Assembly (NCBI GenBank): GCA_949126835.1
Contig: OX421497.1
Span: 47,671,715 to 47,735,714, forward strand
Reading direction: 5' to 3'
Source of the DNA: Anisus vortex
Taxonomy: Eukaryota > Mollusca > Gastropoda > Planorbidae
Length of the DNA: 64,000 nucleotides
The notes under the pieces are model-generated. The model worked only from the letters and a program-made list of their open reading frames with translations. It had not been told where the DNA came from and made no database searches. Shown here in pieces: positions 1 through 13,100 of the stretch. The position numbers and the translations under genes are program-made. How positions within the stretch are numbered: the first letter of the stretch is position 1; every line of letters starts with the position of its first letter.

Positions 1-22
1 GTTATTGAACTTTTTTTTTCAG

Positions 23-3000
23 GGTCGTGACAAAATGCCTGCCTATTGGCTTGGAGCTTTTTTCAATCCCAGAGGTCTTCTTTCACTTGTTAAACAAGAC
101 AGTATACGCAATTATGCAAATGATCGCGCAGGAAACTTTGAGCTTTTTACTTTCCAGACTGAAGTAACATCACGAGATAAAGATCATGTAAGTTTTATAA
201 TATAGTTGTAATGGCCAGTTTACAAAACATGAATAATACTTCTTTTCTTTTATATCGTTCATTGGATTAAAAGAAATTTTATAAAATTATTAAAATGTTT
301 ATTGCATATTAAAATTTTGTTTAACTCCACCTACAAAGAACTTAATAGTGCATTTTGACTGGAAAAGCAAACCATCACATCATAAATCTGTAGATCTTGA
401 GTTCAAATCTTAAAGTCTGAAGGGCCGTCCCCATGTCTATACAACTTTTGAAATCAGTTGCGGAAAATAAACAATGCTGGCCTCACTATTAAATTAGTTG
501 AGAGATCCACCTCACTATTAAATTAGTTGAGAGATCCACCTCACTATTAAATTAGTTGAGAGATCCACCTCACTATTAAATTAGTTGAGAGATCCACCTC
601 ACTATTAAATTAGTTGAGAGATCCACCTCACTATTAAATTAGTTGAGAGATCCACCTCACTATTAAATTAGTTGAGAGATCCACCTCACTATTAAATTAG
701 TTGAGAGATCCACCTTACTATTAAATTAGTTGAGAGATCCACCTCTCTATTAAATTAGTTGAGAGATCCACCTCACTATTAAATTAGTTGAGAGATCCAC
801 CTCACTATTAAATTAGTTGAGAGATCCACCTCACTAGTAAATTAGTTGAGAGATCCACCTCACTATTAAATTAGTTGAGAGATCCACCTTACTATTAAAT
901 TAGTTGAGAGATCCACCTCACTATTAAATTAGTTGAGAGATCCACCTCACTATTAAATTAGTTGAGAGATCCACCTCACTATTAAATTAGTTGAGAGATC
1001 CACCTTACTATTAAATTAGTTGAGAGATCCACCTCACTATTAAATTAGTTGAGAGATCCACCTCACTAGTAAATTAGTTGAGAGATCCACCTCACTATTA
1101 AATTAGTTGAGAGATCCACCTCACTATTAAATTAGTTGAGAGATCCACCTCACTATTAAATTAGTTGAGAGATCCACCTCACTATTAAAATAGTTGAGAG
1201 ATCCACCTCACTAGTAAATTAGTTGAGAGATCCACCTCACTATTAAATTAGTTGAGAGATCCACCTTACTATTAAATTAGTTGAGAGATCCACCTCACTA
1301 TTAAATTAGTTGAGAGATCCACCTCACTATTAAATTAGTTGAGAGATCCACCTCACTATTAAATTAGTTGAGAGATCCACCTCACTATTAAATTAGTTGA
1401 GAGATCCACCTCACTAGTAAATTAGTTGAGAGATCCACCTCACTATTTAATTAGTTGAGAGATCCACCTTACTATTAAATTAGTTGAGAGATCCACCTCA
1501 CTATTAAATTAGTTGAGAGATCCACCTCACTATTAAATTAGTTGAGAGATCCACCTCACTATTAAATTAGTTGAGAGATCCACCTCACTATTAAATTAGT
1601 TGAGAGATCCACCTCACTAGTAAATTAGTTGGGAGATCCACCTCACTATTAAATTAGTTGAGAGATCCACCTCACTAGTAAATTAGTTGAGAGATCCACC
1701 TTACTATTAAATTAGTTGAGAGATCCACCTCACTATTAAATTAGTTGAGAGATCCACCTCACTATTAAATAAGTTGAGAGATCCACCTCACTATTAAATT
1801 AGTTGAGGGATCCACCTCACTATTAAATTAGTTGAGAGATCCACCTCACTAGTAAATTAGTTGAGAGATCCACCTCACTATTAAATTAGTTGAGAGCTCC
1901 ACCTCACTAGTAAATTAGTTGAGAGATCCACCTCACTATTAAATTAGTTGAGAGATCCACCTCACTAGTAAATTAGTTGAGAGATCCACCTTACTATTAA
2001 ATTAGTTGAGAGATCCATCTCACTATTAAATTAGTTGAGAGATCTACCTCACTAGTAAATTAGTTGAGAGATCCACCTTACTATTAAATTAGTTGAGAGA
2101 TCCACCTTACTATTAAATTAGTTGAGAGATCCACCTTACTATTAAATTAGTTGAGAGATCCACCTTACTATTAAATTAGTTGAGAGATCCACCTCACTAT
2201 TAAATTAGTTGAGAGATCCACCTCACTAGTAAATTAGTTGAGAGATCCACCTCACTATTAAATTAGTTGAGAGATCCACCTTACTATTAAATTAGTTGAG
2301 AGATCCACCTCACTATTAAATTAGTTGAGAGATCCACCTCACTATTAAATTAGTTGAGAGATCCACCTCACTATTAAATTAGTTGAGAGATCCACCTCAC
2401 TATTAAAATAGTTGAGAGATCCACCTCACTAGTAAATTAGTTGAGAGATCCACCTCACTATTAAATTAGTTGAGAGATCCACCTCACTATTAAATTAGTT
2501 GAGAGATCCACATCACTATTAAATTAGTTGAGAGATCCACCTCACTATTAAATTAGTTGAGAGATCCACCTCACTATTAAATTAGTTGAGAGATCCACCT
2601 CACTATTAAATTAGTTGAGAGATCCACCTCACTATTAAATTAGTTGAGAGATCCACCTCACTATTTAATTAGTTGAGAGATCCACCTTACTATTAAATTA
2701 GTTGAGAGATCCACCTCACTATTAAATTAGTTGAGAGATCCACCTCACTATTAAATTAGTTGAGAGATCCACCTCACTATTAAATTAGATGAGAGATCCA
2801 CCTCACTATTAAATTAGTTGAGAGATCCACCTCACTAGTAAATTAGTTGAGAGATCCACCTCACTATTAAATTAGTTGAGAGATCCACCTCACTATTAAA
2901 TTAGTTGAGAGATCCACCTTACTATTAAATTAGTTGAGAGATCCACCTCACTATTAAATTAGTTGAGAGATCCACCTCACTATTAAATTAGTTGAGAGAT

Positions 3001-4684
3001 CCACCTCACTATTAAATTAGTTGAGGGATCCACCTCACTATTAAATTAGTTGAGGGATCCACCTCACTAGTAAATTAGTTGAGAGATCCACCTCACTATT
3101 AAATTAGTTGAGAGCTCCACCTCACTAGTAAATTAGTTGAGAGATCCACCTCACTATTAAATTAGTTGAGAGATCCACCTCACTAGTAAATTAGTTGAGA
3201 GATCCACCTTACTATTAAATTAGTTGAGAGATCCATCTCACTATTAAATTAGTTGAGAGATCTACCTCACTAGTAAATTAGTTGAGAGATCCACCTCACT
3301 ATTAAATTAGTTGAGAGATCCACCTCACTAGTAAATTAGTTGAGAGATCCACCTCACTATTAAATTAGTTGAGAGATCCACCTCACTAGTAAATTAGTTG
3401 AGAGATCCACCTCACTATTAAATTAGTTGAGAGATCCACCTCACTAGTAAATTAGTTGAGAGACCCACCTTACTATTAAATTAGTTGAGAGATCCACCTT
3501 ACTATTAAATTAGTTGAGAGATCCACCTTACTATTAAATTAGTTGAGAGATCCACCTTACTATTAAATTAGTTGAGAGATCCACCTTACTATTAAATTAG
3601 TTGAGAGATCCACCTCACTATTAAATTAGTTGAGAGATCCACCTTACTATTAAATTAGTTGAGAGATCCATCTCACTATTAAATTAGTTGAGAGATCCAC
3701 CTTACTATTAAATTAGTTGAGAGATCCACCTCACTATTAAATTAGTTGAGAGATCCATCTCACTATTAAATTAGTTGAGAGATCCACCTTACTATTAAAT
3801 TAGTTGAGAGATCCATCTCACTATTAAATTAGTTGAGAGATCCACCTTACTATTAAATTAGTTGAGAGATCCATCTCACTATTAAATTAGTTGAGAGATC
3901 CACCTTACTGTTAAATTAGTTGAGAGATCCATCTCACTATTAAATTAGTTGAGAGATCCACCTTACTATTAAATTAGTTGAGAGATCCATCTCACTATTA
4001 AATTAGTTGAGAGATCCACCTCACTATTAAATTAGTTGAGAGATCCATCTCACTATTAAATTAGTTGAGAGATCCATCTCACTATTAAATTAGTTGAGAG
4101 ATCCACCTCACTATTAAATTAGTTGAGAGATCCACCTCACTATTAAATTAGTTGAGAGATCCACCTCACTATTAAATTGGTATCTAAAATATTTCTAAGT
4201 ATGAGATATATCTATATATCTGGATATAAAATATACTTGAATTGGGACTGCAATATTTTCTTCAGTTAAGAGATCCACCTCACTATTGAAGTGGTTTTTA
4301 AAATATTTCTAAGTATCAGATATATCTATATTTCTGTATATAAAATATTTTCTACAGTTAAGAGATCCACCTCAAGATGGAATGTTTGTTTGGGGAATCT
4401 ACCTCTGGGGCTGTGCCTGGGAGAAAACTACTGGGGAGCTGCAGGACCTTCCTCCCCGTGCAGGATGTGCCTCCTTGCCCGTGGTCCACGTCACCTGCTG
4501 GCCTGTGAACGAGAAGCCCATCCTGCAAGACAGCACCAGGGCCTCGGAAACTTACCAGTGCCCAGTCTACCACTCCCGCCTGGCCCGTGAGGAGGTAGTC
4601 CTGGAGATGGATGTGAGAAAAGAAGGTGTGCCTGCCTCCAGATGGGCACTCAGGGGCTTAGCTGCAACAATCAGGCCCTACTAA
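23..4684 (+). CDS. Dynein heavy chain-type protein, C-terminal end (last two coding exons; 5' part outside window)
   Basis: Two exons join in phase 0: 23-187 (55 codons, after a T-rich tract ending CAG, followed by donor GTAAGT) and 4358-4684 (108 codons plus TAA, after TTTTCTACAG). The joined 163 residues read as the C-terminal domain that caps the AAA+ motor ring of dynein heavy chains. Signatures are YWLGAFFNPRGLL, FQTEV followed by RDKDH, then GIYLWGCAWEK, LPVVHVTCWPVNEK and YQCPVYHSRLARE. The protein ends WALRG...IRPY. Dyneins use ATP to drive minus-end movement on microtubules in cilia or cytoplasm. The end of the protein diverges from common axonemal paralogues, so I do not name the paralogue; a DNHD1-like or unusual axonemal chain is possible. 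The intron is almost entirely a 29-bp tandem repeat. The gene converges tail-to-tail on TUBGCP2. Most of the gene lies upstream of the window. Confidence 0.9.
481..4190. repeat. 29-bp minisatellite, about 127 copies, in the last intron of the dynein gene
   Basis: The unit is 29 bp and contains GAGAGATCCACCTCA followed by CTATTAAATTAGTT. Common variants are CTAGTAAATT, a CCTTACT form and, towards the right end, CCATCTCACT. The core closely matches the first bases of the last dynein exon (AGAGATCCACCTCAAGATGG at 4361-4380), so the array appears derived from that splice acceptor region. Rare variants recur 1,218 bp apart, equal to 42 units, showing block duplication. Confidence 0.98.
4187..4357 (+). 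repeat. Degenerate longer duplicates of the dynein splice-acceptor region
   Basis: Two related blocks of about 95 bp precede the real acceptor. Each has a stretch like TAAAATATTTCTAAGTAT and a TCAGTTAAGAGATCCACCTC or CAGTTAAGAGATCCACCTCA end. The copy ending at 4267 (CAG followed by TTAAGAGATCC) is a near-perfect decoy of the used acceptor at 4357. Confidence 0.75.
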
Positions 4685-5230
4685 ATATTTGCTCAAACTA
4701 TCAGTATTTCATTCATGTTACTTAATGATTAATAGTTTATCTGAACATTTTACATTTTTAAAACCATTGTATTTTAGATATTTATACATAATTTGATGTT
4801 TTTTTCTGTCTAATCAAAACTTTCAATTGTAGTTGTATTTTTTTTTGTATTAAGATTTATCTCCCATAGTATAACTTTAATAAAATATTAAGAGAAATGA
4901 AAGGGTTATTTCCCTTGTTAAGTTCAGTGTGTAGGCTATATGCACTTATTTATATTATCTCTATACTTCAAACAATCAGTATTTCATTCATATTTTATTA
5001 ATAATAATAATATTTAATATGAACTTTTCAGAGCATTTTATTTTAGATATTAATACATCATGTGAATGTGATGTTGTTTTTTAAAAGATATTTTTTCAAG
5101 TGTATTTTTTGTTAAGCGATCTCCCATGACATGCATTAACTTTTAATGAAATTAGAGAAATGAAAGGGTTATTTCCCTTGTATATGCAAATTAAGTTCAG
5201 TGTCTAGGCCTATGCACTATTATATTGGTA
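4685..5230 (+). other. 3' UTR of the dynein gene with a poly(A) signal and a roughly 280-bp tandem duplication
   Basis: AATAAA at 4879-4884 is the first good poly(A) signal, 195 bases after the stop. The sequence from about 4693 (ATCAGTATTTCATTCAT) is repeated from about 4975. Both copies carry GAGAAATGAAAGGGTTATTT and then TTAAGTTCAGTGT. The copies have diverged by substitutions and small indels. Confidence 0.65.
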
Positions 5231-6640
5231 TACACCATACAATTATTGTATCTATAGTACTATGTGTTCTTTGCCTTATTTTCTGTACTAATTACACTCA
5301 TTTTTTAAAAGTGTGAGAATTATATTATAAGCCCTCTAGTGTTGTGATAAATTAATTTTTGTTACAATGATTATTATAAGGCTATTGATGTGTTTAAAAG
5401 TTATTTTTATGTTATAATTTATTGTGCATTAAAATGAATATTTTAAGAAAAACATGCTATATATATAATATATATACTTACAGTGATTATTTCCTTTTTT
5501 TTTTTCCTTTAACTTTTTATATAATTTATACATTTATATATTGTTGACTATTTTAATAGATAAACCCTTCAAATACCAGCCTAACTTTTTTTTTTTGTGC
5601 TGGGTAGAGCATATTATTTCAACATTAATACCTTGAGTGACAAAAATTAACTTTCCACACACAGACAAAGCTTATTCAATTTGTGGTTTAAAGGATTGTA
5701 TCCTATTGAATAAACAATCTACCCAAAATGTGAAAAATTAAATCCTTACTTTAGTGTTTAAACTTTATGTAAGCCTTGCTTGGAGGCTTCAAGAGTAAAA
5801 TTAGTTAATTAGTTGATGGAATTGTACCAGCAGGTACTACAAGGAGTTTTAGACTGGAGGATATTAAGATCTTTATGTTTTTCTAAGGTCAATTTAATTT
5901 CAGAATTTCAATATAAAGATACGTGTTCATATATAGTGTTGAATTTTGTTGAATAAAAAAGCCAAAATAAACAAAAGTTTAGTTCAGAAACATTCAATTG
6001 TTTATTTGTTCAATAATTGTATGAACACTGGAAATGGATTACAATCATACATACTTCAATATATATGAATTTACATATAACACAAGTGAATAATGGGAAA
6101 TTTCTGTGAGTAAATCAAATGATGAAGACATGTGAATGATAGTTATGTTTTGTATACAAGTTGCATCAAGGAGAATTAACTTTATGGTAAGAAACAATAA
6201 ATTCAGCACTAGTAAAAAGATTAAGATTAAATAAGTAATTTACTTTACTGTAAGAAACAATAAATTCAGCACTAGTAAAAAGATTAAGATTCAATCAGTG
6301 ATAGTGATTATAAATGTACAAATTGTTTCTTTGAAACAAATCAAAGATGAAAGAGCTAGTAGGCAACTTTCAGGCTTACAGAGATAAGTGGAACTGAAGT
6401 CAAATATTTACAGGTTGATTATACAGCTTCAATTTGCAACAATTCAATTCACAACAGCACAAGTTAACATATTCAAGTCAAAGTCACACCACAAGTCTAA
6501 ACCCACTCAAGTCAAAGTTACAACTACTTAGGTTTTTAACTTCATAAACAAACTTCACTTCTCATAAGATAAAAGAAACTTATTATCATTATTCCAAATT
6601 CAAATATTGTGACAAAAGATGAAATAAATAATCACATGTT
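5231..6640. other. Intergenic AT-rich sequence without recognisable genes
   Basis: This is spacer between two convergent genes. I see no coding exon. One direct duplication occurs: a 42-base segment (GTAAGAAACAATAAATTCAG...) at 6187-6228 is repeated at 6251-6292, a 64-bp period. Confidence 0.7.
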
Positions 6641-6654
6641 ATAAAGTAAGCATC

Positions 6655-6900
6655 CGCTTCAGGACAATTTGACCCATGGAGCAAAGGAAGCACCGTTAAC
6701 AAGTCGCTGTGGCCAGATGTACAAGAGGATGTCTGGCCAGCACAATGCCCGGCCGCCTCACTTATCCCCCAACTACTGTCAGATATCATTCAGAGCTGGG
6801 TAGACTCTGGGACACCCTCCAGATCTGGCAAAAAATATTAGCCTTATTACCAGGATTATAAACCTGAGACCAGTAGGCCACCCCAACGCCCTGACTAGGC
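6655..6900 (-). mobile_element. tRNA-derived SINE (family A), diverged copy
   Basis: It shares the family body: 3' end near CAATTTGACCCATGG, then CTGTGGCCA, GGCCAGCACAATGCCC, CAGAGCTGGGTAGACTC and an ACCAGGATT head. The B box is decayed. It lies just downstream of TUBGCP2. Confidence 0.75.
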
Positions 6901-6974
6901 CACCTTGCCAGGTAATAACAACATATTAAAACAAAATATAAATTGTGAAGAAAAAAAATCACATTTTGCTTTTT

Positions 6975-7010
6975 TTTATTTCATATCAGCTGCCAACTCT
7001 GATTTTATTT
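6975..7010 (-). terminator. Candidate poly(A) signals of TUBGCP2
   Basis: On the minus strand AATAAA-type hexamers (TTTATT on the plus strand) occur at about 7004-7009 and 6975-6980, 100 to 135 bases past the stop at 7110. They were chosen by position and hexamer only. Confidence 0.45.
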
Positions 7011-7109
7011 CTGTGTTGTTTCCACAAATAAATCAATGAGCAAAGACACAAAACAACACATTTAGCTGCAGACTCGTGGAGATTCAAAGTGCGTGCAAGT
7101 TGCACAAAC

Positions 7110-10100
7110 TTACTTCTTTTCTTTATAGTGACCAGGGACATAAGTGGCCATGTCTGGTGGCTGGGTGTTGAAAGAAGCCGGCTGAGAACCACTAGGATCT
7201 AAAAAAAATCAAGACAGTTGGCAACTCATTTAAAACAAATAAAATATTCATTCAGGTAAAAATGATATAATAATACAAAAAAATCTTTGGTCCGAAAATG
7301 TCTTAGATTTTAAAAGTTTCAAGTACAGAGCTGAGATTAGGAATTCAACTTACACTGTCTACTAGACTCCGCCCTCATTGAAGTAGACTCCGCCCTCATT
7401 GAAGTAGACTCTGCCCTCATGGAATGATCTCTGAAAGCTCTCTCTGCTGAAAGTGCTTCCAACTTCTCTGTATAAAATCCATTGAAGTCAAGTCTGCAGA
7501 AGACAGAAAGTTTTGATCAGATTAACTCCCTTGGATATAAGTGTTAAATGCATTATCAATTTTTATTGAAAAAAAAAATTGACTTTATTTCAACTAAAGT
7601 TTATATTTAATTCTATTCTGTATTCATTCTCTTCAAATTCTAAGTCAATGCAATACAAACTGTACCTGTAAATGACCTACATAAAATAGTAAAAAGGAAA
7701 ATATTCCCATCAGACCAAATTGATCCATGGGGCCAGTTAAGCAGCACTAACCAGTTTCTGTGGCCATGGCATATTAGGGGGATTGTGTGGCCAGCACAAT
7801 GCCCAGCCGCCTTTACTAAACCCCAATTAAAGTTAGGTACCCATCAGAGTTGGGTTCAGGGACACCTGCAAGACCCAGGAACAAAGCCTTCACCTCGTAC
7901 GTAAAATATTAGTCTACACGTTTCCTACATAACTCGTGCAACTGACCTGTATAAAATGTTGAACAATTTGTGCTCATAAGTTTTGGTGTTTTCATCCATG
8001 ATTTTGTCCAGAAGTTTCAGAAGGTACTGGGTGAAGTTATTGTCAAACGTCTGGATGGTCTGTTCAAAATTTTCATCTGCCAGGACCTGGTTAATGTGTT
8101 CAGCCAGAACCTGAAATACAGCAAAATGGAAATGAGTCGCTGACTGCTGCCATAAAGTTAAACTACTCCAAAACTGCTCATTACAAGTTATGGCAGCTTT
8201 ACCATGACATCCATTCTATGTCACTACTAAAAACTTAATTTCTTGAAAATTGTAAAGCAACATCTAAGGCCGGCTTGAAATACATTTTAAAAAGGGATTG
8301 GCACATCTATGAGTCGGCAGCTATTGACAACCTTTTATTTTCATTGGCATTGCACACGTTTCTTTTTTTACGTTCTATCATTTTTGTCATTTCTTTTTTG
8401 TTTTCCCTGTGCTTACATTTCCTTTCTTATCTCCCCCTATCCCCAGTGTTATTTTGTCTCCCTCTTTCCTGTGTTGATCACGCTTGACCGCACACTATTC
8501 TCTTTTTGTGTATTGTATGACCCAATACCCATGTTTCTGTGTGCTCCCTTGAGCACGAGATAATTTTTTCCTTAACTTACTGAGCGTGATGTGTAGTTAG
8601 TCTTCTGTACGAGCTTGAGTCGACCGGTCGCTTGTATGAGAGTCTGTGTGTGCTTTACACTTTCTTTTTTATTGTGTTTTTCTTTGTAATAATAGACTTT
8701 ATTTGTATTGGAATTTGCTTGCATATTGTATTTTATAGTTTGGGATTTGTGTTTTATTTTATTTGGTACTTTGTTATTCTATATCGTAATTGTTTAACTT
8801 ATGTATTAAATCTAAAGTAATTTGGTAATCTTAAACTCTTGACTTTGGAGTATTTTTGTTTTGTATTGTGTTATTTGCTTTTTTTATTTAAAGAGTATAA
8901 ATTTAGGTTATATTCGTTTGGGGGTTTCTTAATAAAATACTCTTATCTTTATTGCGTTTGACGAGTTATTCCAAATACATAATCTAATTGATTTGTAATA
9001 CTTTGTTTACATAAACATAAAAAAGTTTTGTTTTTTTTTAAAGTTAATTTCTGTTATATAATAACCCTTATATGCTATTGAATGTTTTCATAGTAAGAGA
9101 CCTTGTGGAAAAATATAGGTTTAGTTTAAAGATAGAAACAAAGATTTCAAGCATAAAATAATACAAACCTTTATAGCCATTTTTTTCTTTTCCAGATCTT
9201 CTTTCCGTTGACGATTGGTCTTTGTGTACTGAAGAGTGCTCTCCCTTAGTCTCTCAACTTCTGACTCCATCAAGGTCGTCTGACTGACTCTCTATCCAAA
9301 GTCACAAATATAAAGTTCATAATAAAGCATTTTATACACTTAGCTTTATAGAATAGGCTTTTAATATTAGTAGACCTGACACAATTCTGTGTTAAAGGAA
9401 ATACAACTAGCTTAAACTTATAATTCATATGCTTGCATTTTCTGAAGATACTGATTATCTTATATATTAAAGACGCTATTTCTATAAAGAAGATTATTAT
9501 TGCGTCATCCGTGGTCCGAGTCTAGTCTTGCATCTTTATTAATGTTTTAAATGATGTTAAGTTAATCGTTTTCCTGGTTTGTTCAGACAACCCATTCCAT
9601 GCCTAAATGCCACTAGGAAAGAAGGAGTACTTATATGCATTTGTTCTTGCATCCTAGGATAGGGAAAAACATTGGTTTACTTCTAAAAAGAACCAGTACC
9701 TACAAAAGTCAACAGCTGGGAAGATGAACTGACCTGTACATAGTTAGAGAAAGTGATGCAAACTACAAGCAGCTTGTGAACAATTCTCAACAGTTCTGTT
9801 GATGTCAACATGCACTCTTCCAGACATGACTCTTGGAAATCTGTATGGTAGGCCAGGACATCATCCACATTGGTCACCTGGTCAAACAAAATATATCCTC
9901 ATTAAAAATGGTAGGCCAGGACATCATCCACATTGGTGACCTAGTCAAACAAAATATATCATCATTAAAAATGGTAGGCCAGGACATCATCCACATTGGT
10001 GACCTAGTCAAACAAAATATATCATCATTAAACATGGTAGGCCAGGACATCATTTAAATTGGTCACCTGGTCAAACAAAATATATCATCATTAAAAATGG

Positions 10101-13100
10101 TAGGCCAGGACATCATCCACATTGGTGACCTAGTCAAACAAAATATATCATCATTAAACATGGTAGGCCAGGACATCATTTACATTGGTCACCTGGTCAA
10201 ACAAAATATATCATCATTAAACAAAGGCAGAATTAAATTACATATTCAAACACACAATTTCTCACACATTTAACTAGAACTCAAAGTGCTGCACCAGTTT
10301 CATTAAAAAAAATATTTTAAGTTTTCAGGCTAAGTGGGTTGTTTAAGTAAGCATATTCCTGGATATAAACAGGACATTGTTCATGAAAGAGAAAAATAAA
10401 ATATATTAAAAAAAGAAATGTTCAAATTAAGACTGAACACGAGTCATGAAGAAAGGTTATGGGGGTATCAGCATGTACGGTTGGTGTACCGAAGGCCCTG
10501 GGTTTAAATCCTGATGAAGACTAGGATTTTTTTCCCTGGGTCTACCCAGCTCTGATAGGGCACCTGACTCTAGATGGGGTAAAGTAATGGCAGCTGGCCA
10601 TGGTACTGGCTGCACAATCCCCTAGTATGTAATGGCCACAGAAACTGGTGAACATTGCTTCACCAATCCTATGGATCAATTCGATCAGACGGGATACTTC
10701 TTTTTTTACTTATGAAGAAAGGTTGGGTAAGACACTTTTCATGAATAATGTTACAACCAAATATTTTATGAAATACACAACTTGGCTACTTACCTTGGCC
10801 ATATTCTGCTGGAATGTGTGCCAGTTTGGCTCTATCACTTCAAACATCATGTAATATTCAAAGTTCTGCACAAAGTTTAACATTCGATGGCGAAGGGCGA
10901 AGGCAGCGGTGTACCAGCCACAGCTGGTTAGCGGGTACAGCTTGGTCTGTTTGTTGCCGATCCATACACTGAAGGAGAAAAATAAATGCAGTTTTTTTAA
11001 GTTTAAATCTCCAACACTAAATAAGAAATCTGGCAGTGCATGAGACTTAACGACTTACTTGCACAACTGACGCTCCACATGCTTGCAGTAAAATAAATGT
11101 CGAAACAAAATCTGGTATCTGGTCAATGCCTTAGAAAGTATAAAAAAAAAGGTAAAAAAAAATTTTTTTTACAATTTAATTCTCCAAGAAAAAGATACAT
11201 CTAAATAAAGTGAAACTTCAATATTCCTAATTAAACTGTGCCCCAGGGAAAATCTATTAAAGGACAATTAACAAATACATTTCCCCATACATATTAGCTA
11301 AAAATGGTTTCATTTCATCCATTGCCAACTCCAAATTTGGACCAATTATTAAACCAAAAAACAACAACAAAGGACTAAACAAAACCTATCTATGCACATC
11401 AACCAAAATTTATGATTGGTTTAGCCCTTAAGACAGAAATTAACTAGTGACGCAGTAAGAATAAAGTAAGCCTACATATTGCACATACAATTTTAACCAC
11501 ATTTTTACCTGTAGGACAAAAACAGTGATTGCTGATATTGGTATTTATTTCATAGAGGTAAGATAGTTTATAGAATTATGCCTGATGGCTGTTTATATTT
11601 TTATGTCTGTTCTATTTTCTTGTAAAATTTTATGTTGGATATGCGGGCCTAAATATTAACAATCCGCTCCACCTGTCACTCGGAGAATGATTCATATGAA
11701 ATTTTTTTTACTATTTTAACTCTTTGTAAATTAAAAGCCAAACATCAGTACGGGGAAATTTTAGATTGACGCTCTCTCTATATTTTGAATAATTTTCCCC
11801 AACCATCCAACCAATTTTACAGTAAGTTACAATTTTTATTTCATGACATATACTTACTTTTCTACTTAATACTAGGGACAAAGGCCATTTGACTACATAA
11901 TCAAATGAAAATGATTCTAATCCAGACAGTCGAATATCTGTTGGGTCTTTCTTGTATTCTAGTGGGAAAATGTAGAGTGAAACAAAGGATTAGGCATTGA
12001 CAAAAACAAACAAAAGGCTTCACAAAGACAAACAACAAAACATTGTAATTATGCTGGCCATGAATGGAAGAACTATATAAATACAGTGATAAGTTATCTA
12101 GAAATGACATTGCTAGTAGATGTTCAATAGTCATAAATATTCCACAGACTGTAAACTAGACATGGGATTCAAACCTAACCCGAACGAAACACACCGAACT
12201 TGAACTTTGGTTATTAGCAAACCTAACCCGAACTTCTAAAAGTGGGTTCAATTCCCATCTCTACTGTGAACATGCCTTTGTTCAAGTGAAATTGTTTTTA
12301 CTTTCAAACAGGTTAAAGTGGAAGACATATTGGTGAAGTTCGCTCTTCAGCTTGTAGAGAAGAGAAATAGTACTCACCTTTCTCTCTCTTAGAATCTATG
12401 GCAATAATCTGTAGTAGGTGTGATGTCAGGTCAAAGGGAAGCAACTCCACACTACAAGATTTAAAAAAAAACTCAAGTATCAAAAAGTCTGATGCAATAA
12501 TAAAAATGAAACCCTCACACAATGAAACAAGTGAGGGATGTGTTGTTCTACTAAGTCTGTTTGTCAGCTGATACAATAATAACAATGAAACCCTCACACA
12601 ATGACACAAGTGAGGGATGTGTTGTTCTACTAAGTTTGTTTGTCAGCTCATACAATAATAACAATGAAACCCTCACACAATGACACAAGTGAGGGATGTG
12701 TTGTTCTACTAAGTCTGTTTGGGAGACAAGAACAAAAACTATTTACCGCAAGTCATCTTTAAATGGGTCAACGTTGGCCGTGCTGGTCCTGAGTGCCAAC
12801 TCCAGCAGAGATTCCAGCCTAGAGGGCAGTATGTCGTCAATGTGCTGCCGCATTTCAATCTCAGTCATGTCCATGAACTGTACAATAAAGTCTCCCTTGT
12901 CTAGCAGGAAGTAATGTTTGATGGACCTGAAATAAAAGAAACACTCCAAGTAAGGAAATAAAACAAGACATTCAAAGGAATGTGATGCAATAGAACAAAA
13001 CAATCATTAAAGGCATAAACAATCATTCAAGAAGTGAGAAATAAAGCAATCATTCAAAAAGTGAGAATATAAAACAAAACAATCATTCAAGAATTGAGAA

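Noticed and set aside
481..4190. Possible CRISPR-like array because of regular repeats
   Set aside because: The units are head-to-tail with no unique spacers, and the context is a eukaryotic intron.
8275..8820. Overlapping hydrophobic frames of 60-84 codons
   Set aside because: They arise from a T-rich intronic stretch; overlapping frames in several phases and absence of homology argue against a gene.
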